Source: Leptospira licerasiae serovar Varillal str. VAR 010 (lineage in GTDB: Bacteria > Spirochaetota > Leptospiria > Leptospirales > Leptospiraceae). From it: DNA of 64,000 nucleotides. The stretch spans positions 21,001 to 85,000 of the forward strand of contig NZ_AHOO02000011.1 of the NCBI RefSeq assembly GCF_000244755.1, read 5' to 3'. Made by a program: the position numbers and the translations under genes. Positions 36,738 through 44,821 of this stretch are shown here, piece by piece (position 1 is the first letter of the stretch; every line of letters begins with the position of its first letter). A model generated the notes under the pieces. That model saw only the letters and a program-made list of their open reading frames with translations, searched no databases and was not told the origin of the DNA.

Positions 36738-37937
36738 TCAATTAAATGGAGGAGGAGAAGATTCGAAAACGATGTCCAGAGCATCTATTGTAGATTTTCT
36801 TGTATCATCCCAATAAACACCGTTATTATCACCGGTATTTCCGGATTTACCGCTTAATCCGATTCTTCCATATAAGCCGTCCACCCTTGTAGCGGGAACG
36901 TAACTAGCAGGTATAGCACCAGAATCTACAAAATCTTTCACAAATCCGTTTACATTAAACAATCCGTAATTTAAAGAGATAAGTCCACATAGTGTGCCGT
37001 CACCAGAAGTAATTGCTCCCTCTTCCCATCCGGACTTTGCAGTTACTTCTAAATCGCCTGTTAACTTTTGGCTATATGCAAGTTTGTAATATTCATCGCT
37101 CGCACTTCCGGAACATAGCCCTGCATTTGCGTTGCTAGCAGGAATTAGATTCGCAGTCGCATCAACACGGACAATTGCCTTGAAACAGAAAACAGTACGA
37201 TCGTCCATCTCTTCTAAGATGACCCGTCCATGGCGGGCGTGCAGCGAAATCTCATTATCATTTGCTAATTTATCATCCCAAGAGTATACTTGCACTAGAC
37301 CTTGATTTGGGTAATTAGTCGAATAAAAAGGATCTGTAACATCTGGAGAATATACATAACTTTCTATATCAGCAGAAGATCCACCATCTTGAGAAGGATT
37401 CAACATTTGTAAACGATATCGAACAAGAGCTCCGTCCTGGAGGGAGTCTCTTGGATTATCATCCCAATAAAATTGTAACGCAATATTCGCTGGATCTGTT
37501 GTTCCCACATTCTTCAGTTCCAAATAGTTAGAAAATGTTTTGGTTCCGGTGTAGGCAGTCGAAGATGCGGTAAAGGTACCATTCAACTTCAAAGAGATTG
37601 TAAAATTAGTTCCCGAAGTTGTAGAGAAACCGTCTTGAGTAATACCATTAGCCTGGCTTGCTAGAAAGACCAAGCCTGGGTTTGCCTGGATAGAACCGAT
37701 CACATCGTCCATAAAGAGTGAATTCCCGCGAGCCCAAGTTGCAGATCCTCTAACAAAACCCCATTGGTCGGCTGACGCGTGTAACGGTCTAAGCAGAGAA
37801 ACATTTAAAGAAAATGGAATATTATTCTTTTCCTTCTTGAATCCTGGGTTAAATTTAAAACCTGCAGTGATCCCGAAAAAAACCAGTAAAGCCAAAACGA
37901 CTTTAGGCAGTATAGAGCGACGATTTTGTAACTTCAC
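36738..37937 (-). CDS. large exported protein of unknown function
   Basis: 399 residues. An N-terminal hydrophobic segment (VVLALLVFFGITAGF) acts as signal or anchor. The mature part is rich in serine, threonine, asparagine and glycine and looks like beta structure (TNFTISLKLNGTFTASSTAY). Four cysteines (in FCFKAI, GLCSGS and LCGLIS) might pair. No known domain is recognised. Its ATG overlaps the stop of a tiny lipoprotein gene by four bases, so they are translated together. A strong terminator follows. Confidence 0.7.
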   Translation of the reverse strand: MKLQNRRSILPKVVLALLVFFGITAGFKFNPGFKKEKNNIPFSLNVSLLRPLHASADQWGFVRGSATWARGNSLFMDDVIGSIQANPGLVFLASQANGITQDGFSTTSGTNFTISLKLNGTFTASSTAYTGTKTFSNYLELKNVGTTDPANIALQFYWDDNPRDSLQDGALVRYRLQMLNPSQDGGSSADIESYVYSPDVTDPFYSTNYPNQGLVQVYSWDDKLANDNEISLHARHGRVILEEMDDRTVFCFKAIVRVDATANLIPASNANAGLCSGSASDEYYKLAYSQKLTGDLEVTAKSGWEEGAITSGDGTLCGLISLNYGLFNVNGFVKDFVDSGAIPASYVPATRVDGLYGRIGLSGKSGNTGDNNGVYWDDTRKSTIDALDIVFESSPPPFN

Positions 37938-38119
37938 TGTGCAATTCCTCTTGGAACGATAATAAAAAATCCAGTTTTGCTTTTTTCCAATTGGTATCCT
38001 AGATTGAATAGAGGGATGAATGGGTCTTTTCCTCCTGGCGCACAGGCGGTCCCGATTAACCCGGTTAGGATGATCCCTAAGCTAATAAGTAGAATTCCTC
38101 TTTTTAGATTTAAGATCAT
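37934..38119 (-). CDS. small lipoprotein coupled to the exported protein
   Basis: 61 residues. A hydrophobic signal ends in GLIGTAC (lipobox), leaving a mature peptide of about 35 residues with GYQLEKSKTGFFIIVPRG. A ribosome site (AAGGAGATACTT) precedes the ATG. The end overlaps the downstream gene (ATGA). Small size plus coupling suggests it anchors or assists the exported protein. No homologue recognised. Confidence 0.65.
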   Translation of the reverse strand: MILNLKRGILLISLGIILTGLIGTACAPGGKDPFIPLFNLGYQLEKSKTGFFIIVPRGIAQ

Positions 38120-38302
38120 AAGTATCTCCTTATAGAATAATGAACATTTGAGATTGAATTTTTTTCAAATTGCGCTGAGTTTAAAGAGCTTGTTCTAATT
38201 AATAGATGATCGTATCAAAGGATAGCTTTATTTCGGTTAATCCTTGGAAAAAACATCCCCCAAGGAATAGATGCCGTAAGATCATGATCTCCCGGAGACA
38301 AA

Positions 38303-38935
38303 ATGAAAGGCCCAATCTTGAATATATTTCTAAAAAATCCAGTCCCGGGAAAAGTTAAGACACGTTTAGCCAAATACATAGGAGAAGAAGCTGCACTAGA
38401 AGTGTACCAAGCTTTGGTCGAAAAAACCAGATCTGCCTGCAAAGACTTGGATATTCCGAAGGTGCTTTGGTTCGATTCTTATCTCCCAAATCCATCCGAC
38501 CTAGGAAGTTGGGGACATTCTCCGTTACTCATTCGCAAACAAGAAGGAAAAGATCTTGGTGAGAAGATGAGAAATGCATTCTTATATTGTTTCCAAAATG
38601 GTTCAGGTCCAGCGATATTAATAGGAAGCGATTGTCCTGAGTTAGATTTACTTCACCTGAAAGAAGCATTTCATATTTTGGATCACAAAGATGTGGTCTT
38701 AGGTCCCGCAAAAGACGGGGGCTATTATTTAGTAGGCCTCAAGTCGGATACTCCAGAACTTTTTCATGGAATAGAATGGAGCACTGAAACCGTTTTTACA
38801 AGAAGTTTGGAAAAACTGCAATGGGCCAGGAAACAAGTCGGACTTCTCCCGGTATTATCCGATCTGGACGAAGTCCAGGATCTGGAATATTTCGAATCAA
38901 ATGGAATTTTGGACTGGAAAAAGAACGGCTCTTGA
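38303..38935 (+). CDS. TIGR04282-type glycosyltransferase (DUF2064)
   Basis: 210 residues. The start LNIFLKNPVPGKVKTRLAKY matches the nucleotidyltransferase-like N-terminus of the family named for arsenosugar biosynthesis glycosyltransferases. GSDCPELDLLHLKEAF near residue 113 and GPAKDGGYYLVGL near 133 are the conserved metal and sugar-nucleotide region. GGAGAC lies a few bases before the ATG. No arsenosugar gene partner is adjacent, so the substrate is open. Confidence 0.88.
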   Translation: MKGPILNIFLKNPVPGKVKTRLAKYIGEEAALEVYQALVEKTRSACKDLDIPKVLWFDSYLPNPSDLGSWGHSPLLIRKQEGKDLGEKMRNAFLYCFQNGSGPAILIGSDCPELDLLHLKEAFHILDHKDVVLGPAKDGGYYLVGLKSDTPELFHGIEWSTETVFTRSLEKLQWARKQVGLLPVLSDLDEVQDLEYFESNGILDWKKNGS

Positions 38936-39047
38936 CCCCCAAGTCACACTAAATACCTCACACCAACACATTAAACAAACAGAATATAGTTCATATACTC
39001 CGGTCTCGACCAACGTGCAAAAAGGACCAAAACATTTTTCTATTATT

Positions 39048-39069
39048 TATGTAATTATTTGATTACTTA
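39048..39069 (+). promoter_or_regulatory. candidate operator, copy 1
   Basis: A 22-base element with half-sites TATGTAAT and ATTACTTA around TATTTG, palindromic with one mismatch. It matches the copy at 39091-39112 in 19 of 22 positions. The copies start 43 bases apart, about four helical turns, so two dimers could sit on the same face of the DNA. Confidence 0.5.
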
Positions 39070-39085
39070 CGAGAATTCCAAGGTC

Positions 39086-39117
39086 TCATATATGTAATTG
39101 CTTGATTACATATATGA
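39086..39117 (+). promoter_or_regulatory. candidate operator, copy 2, overlapping the start codon
   Basis: TCATATATGTAAT (39086-39098) and ATTACATATATGA (39105-39117) are perfect 13-base arms around TGCTTG. The right arm contains the ATG of the next gene (39114-39116). In DNA it looks like an operator; in RNA it could hide the start codon in a hairpin. Confidence 0.55.
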
Positions 39118-39926
39118 GCAGTAAAACTAACTTTATTTTTCTAAAATTTTTGGTGCTTGGGTTCTCTTCTTATTTCCTTTTTTCCCTTTCTCCTCTGAGA
39201 GCATTCGGAAAGAAGGGCCCGCATACCCATACGAGTATTACTCAAGAGGCTTTTTTCGAATTTGCAGACAAGACCGGATGGGACTTGAGAGCGGATTGTA
39301 TGGAGTTGATCGTACAAGGGAACCTAAGGGCAGATGCGGCCTTCATGAACAATGATGCGTATCATTGCGATAACGATAATATTCTGGGATGCGCGGATCG
39401 TTTCAGAACTTTAAAGGATGATTCTTATCGGGAGTCCAATCATATCACCGGGCTAATCAAATTAGGTATGGCTCTTCATATTGCTCAGGATTTTTATTCT
39501 CACTCCAATTGGGCGGAGAACTATCCGATGGTGAGTATACTTGCTCCAATAGAACATCCTTGGATTTTTTTAAGTATGAAAGAGATCCAAACAGGTTACT
39601 TCAATCTTCTTCCCATCGTAGAACATACGGAAGAAGCTGGAGATTGTTTCGATGCACAAGAAGGGCTCCACGGAAGTTACTCGTTCGCTACACATGCATG
39701 CTTGAACAAAGATGCCTCAGACAGCCATAGAAGTCTTAAAACCGTTCTACCTGGTATTCCAATCAGTTATCATGATTGGGCGGCAGATCTCGCAAAAGAA
39801 CATACCGCTCAAATATTGGTGGAACAGTTTAAAGCGAAACATCCTCTGCTATTGAGTTGCCTAACACCGAAAGTTTTATCATTTTCTTGTGGAAGTCAGG
39901 CATATGATTTTCTCCGCCAGAATTAA
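39114..39926 (+). CDS. secreted HET-C/zinc phospholipase C-like protein
   Basis: 270 residues from the ATG at 39114; a TTG at 39102 is also in frame. A signal peptide runs to about LRAFG. The mature part begins GPHTHTSITQEAF and later has IKLGMALHIAQDFYSHSNWAE, a pattern shared by HET-C proteins and zinc-dependent phospholipase C, in which histidines and aspartates bind zinc. Six cysteines in the mature part (DCMEL, HCDND, GCADR, DCFDA and others) suggest disulfides. A lipase or nuclease-like role outside the cytoplasm is inferred. No ribosome site is visible; the start lies in a palindrome. Confidence 0.75.
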   Translation: MSSKTNFIFLKFLVLGFSSYFLFSLSPLRAFGKKGPHTHTSITQEAFFEFADKTGWDLRADCMELIVQGNLRADAAFMNNDAYHCDNDNILGCADRFRTLKDDSYRESNHITGLIKLGMALHIAQDFYSHSNWAENYPMVSILAPIEHPWIFLSMKEIQTGYFNLLPIVEHTEEAGDCFDAQEGLHGSYSFATHACLNKDASDSHRSLKTVLPGIPISYHDWAADLAKEHTAQILVEQFKAKHPLLLSCLTPKVLSFSCGSQAYDFLRQN

Positions 39927-40046
39927 GTCTAATTTCCGTTGACTTAAGCCTTCCCCTCCCATTACTGTAAATTTATCTGGCCAGTATGCAGTCTGTTTTT
40001 ACCTGATTGTAAAATTCCCGGATCGATCCTTCCTTAGGTAATATTT

Positions 40047-40631
40047 GTGAAACTATTTCAAATTTTATTGTTTTGTTTAATTTCCTCCGGCCTCCTCTTT
40101 GCGCAGGACTCCCCAACAACAAGCGAACCCCAAAACACTTCTCCGGAAGTTTCGGCAGAAGAGCAAACGTTATCCGCCGTTAAAAAATTGATCGGTTTTA
40201 TCCGTTACAAAAAGAACGACAAAGCTCTCGCACTCGTTCATGTGGGAAAATTCTCGGAGAAACTTATCGGAGATCATAAAATTTCCGCTACCGATAGAAA
40301 GGAATTCGAAGATGCGATCTCGGAATACATTGTGAACAAAGCATTTCCAGTCGCATTAAAATATTTTGATAAGATCGACATCACTTACGACAAACCTACC
40401 GTGAACGGTAAACAGGCAAGGATCGGTTCCTCTATTCTTTACAAAGGTTCAGATCAGATCAAATTCGCTTGGATACTTTCCGAATCGGATGACGCTTGGT
40501 ACATCAGCGATTTCGAAACAGAAGGCAAACTCGCAACGGAGATCAACCGCACTAAAAATATAGAACCGTCTATTAAGAAAAACGGAATCAAAGGGACCAT
40601 ATCCCTAATACAAAAAGCAGCTAAGAACTGA
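40047..40631 (+). CDS. MlaC/HpnM-like periplasmic lipid-binding protein
   Basis: 194 residues, GTG start with AGG nine bases before it. Signal peptide ending in LLFAQ. The body has the MlaC/Ttg2D pattern: EYIVNKAFPVALKYFDKI, TVNGKQARIGSSIL, WYISDFETEG. MlaC-type proteins carry phospholipids, and HpnM carries or helps move hopanoids. The next gene starts in its stop codon (TGATG) and encodes an RND transporter, the same partnership as HpnM and HpnN. That makes a lipid-transport function likely. Confidence 0.85.
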   Translation: MKLFQILLFCLISSGLLFAQDSPTTSEPQNTSPEVSAEEQTLSAVKKLIGFIRYKKNDKALALVHVGKFSEKLIGDHKISATDRKEFEDAISEYIVNKAFPVALKYFDKIDITYDKPTVNGKQARIGSSILYKGSDQIKFAWILSESDDAWYISDFETEGKLATEINRTKNIEPSIKKNGIKGTISLIQKAAKN

Positions 40632-43546
40632 TGAGAAAACTTCTTTCTAAGGCGACCGAGTTGGTATTAACCAAACCGGCCGCTTCTTCCGCAATCCTCT
40701 TTATTTTTCTGGTAATCTCCGCAGTTTTAGCGACCAGACTTTCCATTAACAGCGATAACCTACAGCTTCTTCCTTCCGATAACCCTTCTGTCGTCCAAAC
40801 AAAACGTGTGATCGAAATGATCGGCGGAAGCGGATTTTACACTGTTGCTCTAAAATTCAAGGACGACAAGGGGATGACGGAACATCTTACCAAGGCATTC
40901 CAAGCCAAACGTAACGGCGATCCTGAAACTCAAAAAAAAGAACTAGAACTAGCTGACGAAGCGAAACGTAAAAACATAGCATATTACAAGTCCAAAGAGA
41001 TCGCGCTTAAAAGAGCCTCCGATAAACTGGCGACGGAAGTTTTAAAGGACAAGGAATTAGTCCGTTATGTTTCTTATAGATATAACGTTTCCTTTTTGCA
41101 GGACAGACTTCCTTTATTCTTAAAAACGGAAGATCTTAAAGAGGTCCGAAAAAGAGTAAAACGTAAGATCGATGACGAAATAGAAAAAGCAAATCCGTTC
41201 TTTATCAAGCTGACCAACGAAGAATATAATCCTGACTTTACAGATATTATTTCCAAATACCAAAAACTCGCCAAAAGAGATATATTCGACGAATATAATA
41301 TTTCTCCTGAAAAAGGAATGCTCATTGTCTTAATCAAACCGACCGGTTCCTTCGTAGACATCGAGTTCCTGGAAAAGATAGACACCAAAGTCCAAGGTTT
41401 GGTAAAAACTTTAGGTTTAGAAAAAGACGGGATTTATGCAGGTTATACCGGAGCCTATAAACTTAACCAAGACGATTACGAAACTTTGATCAAAGCGTTA
41501 AAACCTATCGGTATCGCTTCCTTTTTAGGAATAGGACTTCTACTTTTATTATTTTTCCGTAATCCTCTTTTTATAGTCATTCTACTGTTTTCCTTACTCA
41601 GCGGATTGTTAATGACCTTCGGGTTGACCGGACTTGTGATAGGTCAATTAAATAGTATCACAAGTATCATAGGCTCCATTCTAATGGGACTCGGGATAGA
41701 TTATGGTATCCAATTTTTATACAGATTCAGAGAAGAATTTACAAAGAAACAAGATATCGTAAGGGCCATCAAAGACACGATCTATCATACAGGGATCGCT
41801 TCTTTCAGCTCCGCGTTAACTACTACTTCCGCATTCGTAGTCCTTTCTTTCTCGGAGTTTAGGGGCTTCAGCGAATTCGGGATCATTGCAACGTATGGGA
41901 TCGTCATGATTGCGATCGCAATGTACGGTGTAACTGCATTACAGATCGCTTTACTTTTAAAATGGTTCCCTTCCCTATCCAAGGCGTTCCTCTTAAACGA
42001 AGACCAACAAACTCCTTCCGGTTTATTAAGAAAATTTTATTCTAAACCGGGAATTCTATCCATAATCGTGTTAATTCTCGTCTTAATCTTCGGGATATTC
42101 GCTCCAAAAGTCCAATTCGACGTAAACGGAAGGAATCTTTTAGTAGAAAACTTAGAATCTGTAAATTTATACGATGAGATCGCTGACCGTTTCGACATTT
42201 CTTCCGATCCTCAGGCGATCGTAGTAAAAAGTCTGGAAGAATCGGAGGCAGTATTCGATCATTTGAATCCTGTTCCGGAATCGATCGCCGGCTCCGTCGA
42301 TCAGGTAGTTTCTCTCTGGAACTTTGTTCCACCTTACTCTCAACAATTAGAAAACCGTAAAGTTCTGGACCAGCTCGCAAAAGATATGAAGCCGGTAAAG
42401 GCTTCCTTTCTGAAACCGGAGCAGAGAAAATATTTGCCTAAAGCAAAGTTATTTTTATCTGTCAAACCTTACGACTACACTGCCGTTCCGGATTATTTCT
42501 CCTCTCAGTTCAAGGAAGTTGCAAGTTCGAAGGAAAAAGGACATCTATTATTCCTATATCCTAAGGTAGCCTTATGGCATGGTGGAAAATTATTAGAATT
42601 TTTTGCCGCGATAGGAAGATTGGAAGTCCCGAAAATTTCCAGAAGGACTTTGAATACGATCCTATACTCCACAGGGACTCAAAAAGAATCCGAAATCGAT
42701 CCGGTTAAAGAGAATTATTCTCCTGCGGAAACTAAAACTCTATTAAACGCGCTAAACACATACTCTAAGGAAAAACTTCTCTCGATCAAGATCCTGCCCG
42801 GAACGGTAGATATGATATTGGAACATAGACCTTATAAGGATATCGCCCAAGCGAGATCATACACATTCCAAACGGACACTGCGGGGAGCTTGATGTTGTT
42901 CGCTCAGCTCATCATGATCGTAAAAAGAGAAGGAGTTGCCGCGTTCTTTATCACGTTGGTATTAGTGATCATCGTTCTGATACTATTCTATAGAGCCTTC
43001 TTGCCCGCACTACTCTCCTTAATCCCTCTTCTATTGGGATTGGTGGCTACTGTAGGGATTATGGCTATCATAGATCTTAAATTAAATTTTATGAATGTTC
43101 TTGTGTTCCCGGTCATAATAGGGTACGGAATTCAAAACGGGATCTATATCTATTATAGATTCAGAGAAGATCATGATATAGTAAAAGCAATGGCAATGGT
43201 AGGCCCTGCGGTGATAGCATCCACATTGACCACACTCGTAGGATGGAGCGCATTACTTCTTGCCAATCAAAGAGGCCTACATTCCATCGGAAAAGTGGCG
43301 ACAATCGGTATCGCTGCTTGTTTACTGATCGCTCTCACTCTACTCCCTGCGATTTTAGAATTAGCATACCGAAGCCGCAAACAAGAAGAAGACGAAGCTG
43401 TTCCGTTAGGTTTAGGACCGGAAGAAGAAGGACCCGAAATGACAGTTTCCAAATTCGTAATGGAGGAAACTTCTCCAAAACCTAAAGCCAAAAAAGCCGT
43501 TAAGAAAAAAGCGGCCGCCAAAAAGAAGACGGGAAAGAAAAAATGA
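40631..43546 (+). CDS. RND/MMPL-family lipid transporter, HpnN-like
   Basis: 971 residues. Helix 1 (SSAILFIFLVISAVLAT) is followed by a large periplasmic domain. A helix group follows near residues 290-445 with the MMPL/sterol-sensing pattern GSILMGLGIDYGIQFLYRFR. A second loop comes next, then a second group near 775-915 with VFPVIIGYGIQNGIYIYYRF. This is the duplicated RND layout. The last 25 residues are a basic tail (KPKAKKAVKKKAAAKKKTGK), unusual for RND proteins and possibly a nucleic-acid or membrane contact on the cytoplasmic side. Coupled on both sides to the MlaC-like gene and a lipoprotein gene. Confidence 0.88.
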   Translation: MRKLLSKATELVLTKPAASSAILFIFLVISAVLATRLSINSDNLQLLPSDNPSVVQTKRVIEMIGGSGFYTVALKFKDDKGMTEHLTKAFQAKRNGDPETQKKELELADEAKRKNIAYYKSKEIALKRASDKLATEVLKDKELVRYVSYRYNVSFLQDRLPLFLKTEDLKEVRKRVKRKIDDEIEKANPFFIKLTNEEYNPDFTDIISKYQKLAKRDIFDEYNISPEKGMLIVLIKPTGSFVDIEFLEKIDTKVQGLVKTLGLEKDGIYAGYTGAYKLNQDDYETLIKALKPIGIASFLGIGLLLLLFFRNPLFIVILLFSLLSGLLMTFGLTGLVIGQLNSITSIIGSILMGLGIDYGIQFLYRFREEFTKKQDIVRAIKDTIYHTGIASFSSALTTTSAFVVLSFSEFRGFSEFGIIATYGIVMIAIAMYGVTALQIALLLKWFPSLSKAFLLNEDQQTPSGLLRKFYSKPGILSIIVLILVLIFGIFAPKVQFDVNGRNLLVENLESVNLYDEIADRFDISSDPQAIVVKSLEESEAVFDHLNPVPESIAGSVDQVVSLWNFVPPYSQQLENRKVLDQLAKDMKPVKASFLKPEQRKYLPKAKLFLSVKPYDYTAVPDYFSSQFKEVASSKEKGHLLFLYPKVALWHGGKLLEFFAAIGRLEVPKISRRTLNTILYSTGTQKESEIDPVKENYSPAETKTLLNALNTYSKEKLLSIKILPGTVDMILEHRPYKDIAQARSYTFQTDTAGSLMLFAQLIMIVKREGVAAFFITLVLVIIVLILFYRAFLPALLSLIPLLLGLVATVGIMAIIDLKLNFMNVLVFPVIIGYGIQNGIYIYYRFREDHDIVKAMAMVGPAVIASTLTTLVGWSALLLANQRGLHSIGKVATIGIAACLLIALTLLPAILELAYRSRKQEEDEAVPLGLGPEEEGPEMTVSKFVMEETSPKPKAKKAVKKKAAAKKKTGKKK

Positions 43547-44178
43547 GATCAACTATACTTCTATTCTTAATTTCATTTTTCTTCGCAAATTGTGCAGTAA
43601 AACAAATTAGGATCTCTCCGAATTTCGAATCCTCTTTAGATAAATTCAAAAGATTGACCGTGGCAATCGATTCCGATTCCAAAGTGAATCAAGTCGAGGC
43701 AACCCTTGTAAAATCCATGGCGGAACAGGAGCTTGCCCATCATAAGGAATTTATAGTCTATCCGGATGCTTCCAGCAAAAACCAAAACTGCAAATTTCCG
43801 GTAGGAAAATCCCAAGGAGTCCTTACACTCAAGTTGGAAGAGGACTTGAACGGAACCACACCTTCCTTTCTGGTTTGGTTGAGTCCTGCAACATTCGGAC
43901 CTTCTTCGGATGGGATAAAAATTTCCATCCGTGCACAGATCCAAAAATGCGATACTAAGGAGATCCTCTGGGAAGGAAATGCATCTTCTTCTTATTTTAT
44001 GGGTGGGGATGAAGATACAACACTTAGGACAAGTTACGAGAATAAATTCGGAAAATCCATCGGACCTAAAGTGCTTCCATATTACGATATTCTAAAGTCT
44101 CTTTTGGATAGGATCGCAAGCCCAGTCTTAAACGAAGCAGAACAAGACGAGAAAATAGAAGTAGAATCCGGCTCCTGA
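43543..44178 (+). CDS. lipoprotein linked to the RND transporter
   Basis: 211 residues. The signal peptide ends in FFFANC (lipobox). The mature part has SSLDKFKRLTVAIDSDSKVNQ near residue 28, ISIRAQIQKCDTKEILWEG near 126 and a short acidic C-terminus. Similar lipoproteins are found beside RND transporters in myxobacteria and Leptospira, but I cannot verify the family name. Four-base overlap with the RND gene. It may be an outer-membrane partner of the lipid exporter. Confidence 0.75.
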   Translation: MRSTILLFLISFFFANCAVKQIRISPNFESSLDKFKRLTVAIDSDSKVNQVEATLVKSMAEQELAHHKEFIVYPDASSKNQNCKFPVGKSQGVLTLKLEEDLNGTTPSFLVWLSPATFGPSSDGIKISIRAQIQKCDTKEILWEGNASSSYFMGGDEDTTLRTSYENKFGKSIGPKVLPYYDILKSLLDRIASPVLNEAEQDEKIEVESGS

Positions 44179-44227
44179 GATTCCGGAAATCAGATTCCGC
44201 GTTCAGTCCCCCTTTTGGGTAAAAGAC

Positions 44228-44262
44228 GGCCCCCACCCAGGTTCGGGTGGAGGAGGCGGGCC
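44228..44262 (+). repeat. GC-rich two-stem hairpin element
   Basis: CCACCC (44233-44238) pairs with GGGTGG (44245-44250), and an outer GGCCC (44228-44232) pairs with GGGCC (44258-44262) across an AGGAGGC bulge. GGGAAACCC follows. No T-run follows, so it is not a plain terminator. It may be a small structured RNA or a mobile repeat unit. The sequence is far more GC-rich than its surroundings. Confidence 0.5.
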
Positions 44263-44359
44263 AGTGGGAAACCCTTGGCGGCCTATATCACAAAATCATC
44301 ATATTCGCAATTTTTATCCAAGTTTTGCTCGGAATTTTCATTCCAAGTTCATGTTAGCA

Positions 44360-44384
44360 ACAGTTTCTAAATCACAGAAACTGT
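44360..44384. promoter_or_regulatory. inverted repeat ACAGTTTCT/AGAAACTGT
   Basis: Nine-base perfect arms (44360-44368 and 44376-44384) around AAATCAC, followed by ATTTCGTTTTT. It may be a late terminator of the RND operon or an operator for the small membrane protein gene 115 bases downstream. Confidence 0.45.
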
Positions 44385-44498
44385 ATTTCGTTTTTGAATA
44401 ACGAACATTGTTTCTAAAAGTTCCTAGGGTAACTTCTTCTTGACCAAATCATCTGTATCGATTGCTATACTCGGAATCGATTTTTCGAGAGGAAAAGA

Positions 44499-44780
44499 AT
44501 GAATCTAGTGAATAGTATATCTAAGGCTTCCACGGCCGCTTTTTGGCTTTTATGGTTGGGAGTATTGAGCGGAATCGTACAACTTGTAAACTTACATCCA
44601 AGTCTAGATGGGATCGTGCTTACTCTTGGCTGGGTGATTTTAGGGATCCACATTTTAGAAGTCGGGATCTATTCCTTTCGCGCAGGAAGCAGAGGCGGAT
44701 TTAAAATTTCAGACGCAGCCCAAGTCTTCGTGTTCGGAGTATTCCACTTAATCCCTGTAAGCTTTTCCGATAAGAAGTAA
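44499..44780 (+). CDS. small membrane protein, DUF1145-like
   Basis: 93 residues with three hydrophobic segments (AAFWLLWLGVLSGIVQLV, IVLTLGWVILGIHILEVGIY, VFVFGVFHLIPVSF) and a basic loop. The arrangement resembles DUF1145 inner-membrane proteins. GAGAGGAAAAG precedes the ATG. The gene is alone, ended by a strong terminator that also serves the convergent nitronate monooxygenase gene. Confidence 0.65.
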   Translation: MNLVNSISKASTAAFWLLWLGVLSGIVQLVNLHPSLDGIVLTLGWVILGIHILEVGIYSFRAGSRGGFKISDAAQVFVFGVFHLIPVSFSDKK

Positions 44781-44793
44781 TAATCGCAAAGAA

Positions 44794-44814
44794 CCCCCGG
44801 CACCGCGCCGGGGG
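44794..44814. terminator. bidirectional rho-independent terminator
   Basis: CCCCCGGC (44794-44801) pairs with GCCGGGGG (44807-44814) around ACCGC, followed on the plus side by TAAAATTTT. It separates two convergent genes. Confidence 0.8.
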
Positions 44815-44821
44815 TAAAATT

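Larger units (their letters stand above)
44179..44498. other. 320-base intergenic region with two structured elements
   Basis: No gene is seen between the lipoprotein and the small membrane protein. A GC-rich double hairpin (44228-44262) and an AT-rich inverted repeat (44360-44384) stand out from otherwise plain sequence; both are listed separately. Confidence 0.5.

Noticed and set aside
43243..43521. Open frames on both strands inside the end of the RND gene
   Set aside because: They are shadows of the lysine-rich tail and helix-coding region; codon use and motifs fit only the RND frame.
44228..44262. GC-rich hairpin as a terminator for the lipoprotein gene
   Set aside because: There is no T-run after the stem, so it is reported as a structured element of unknown role.
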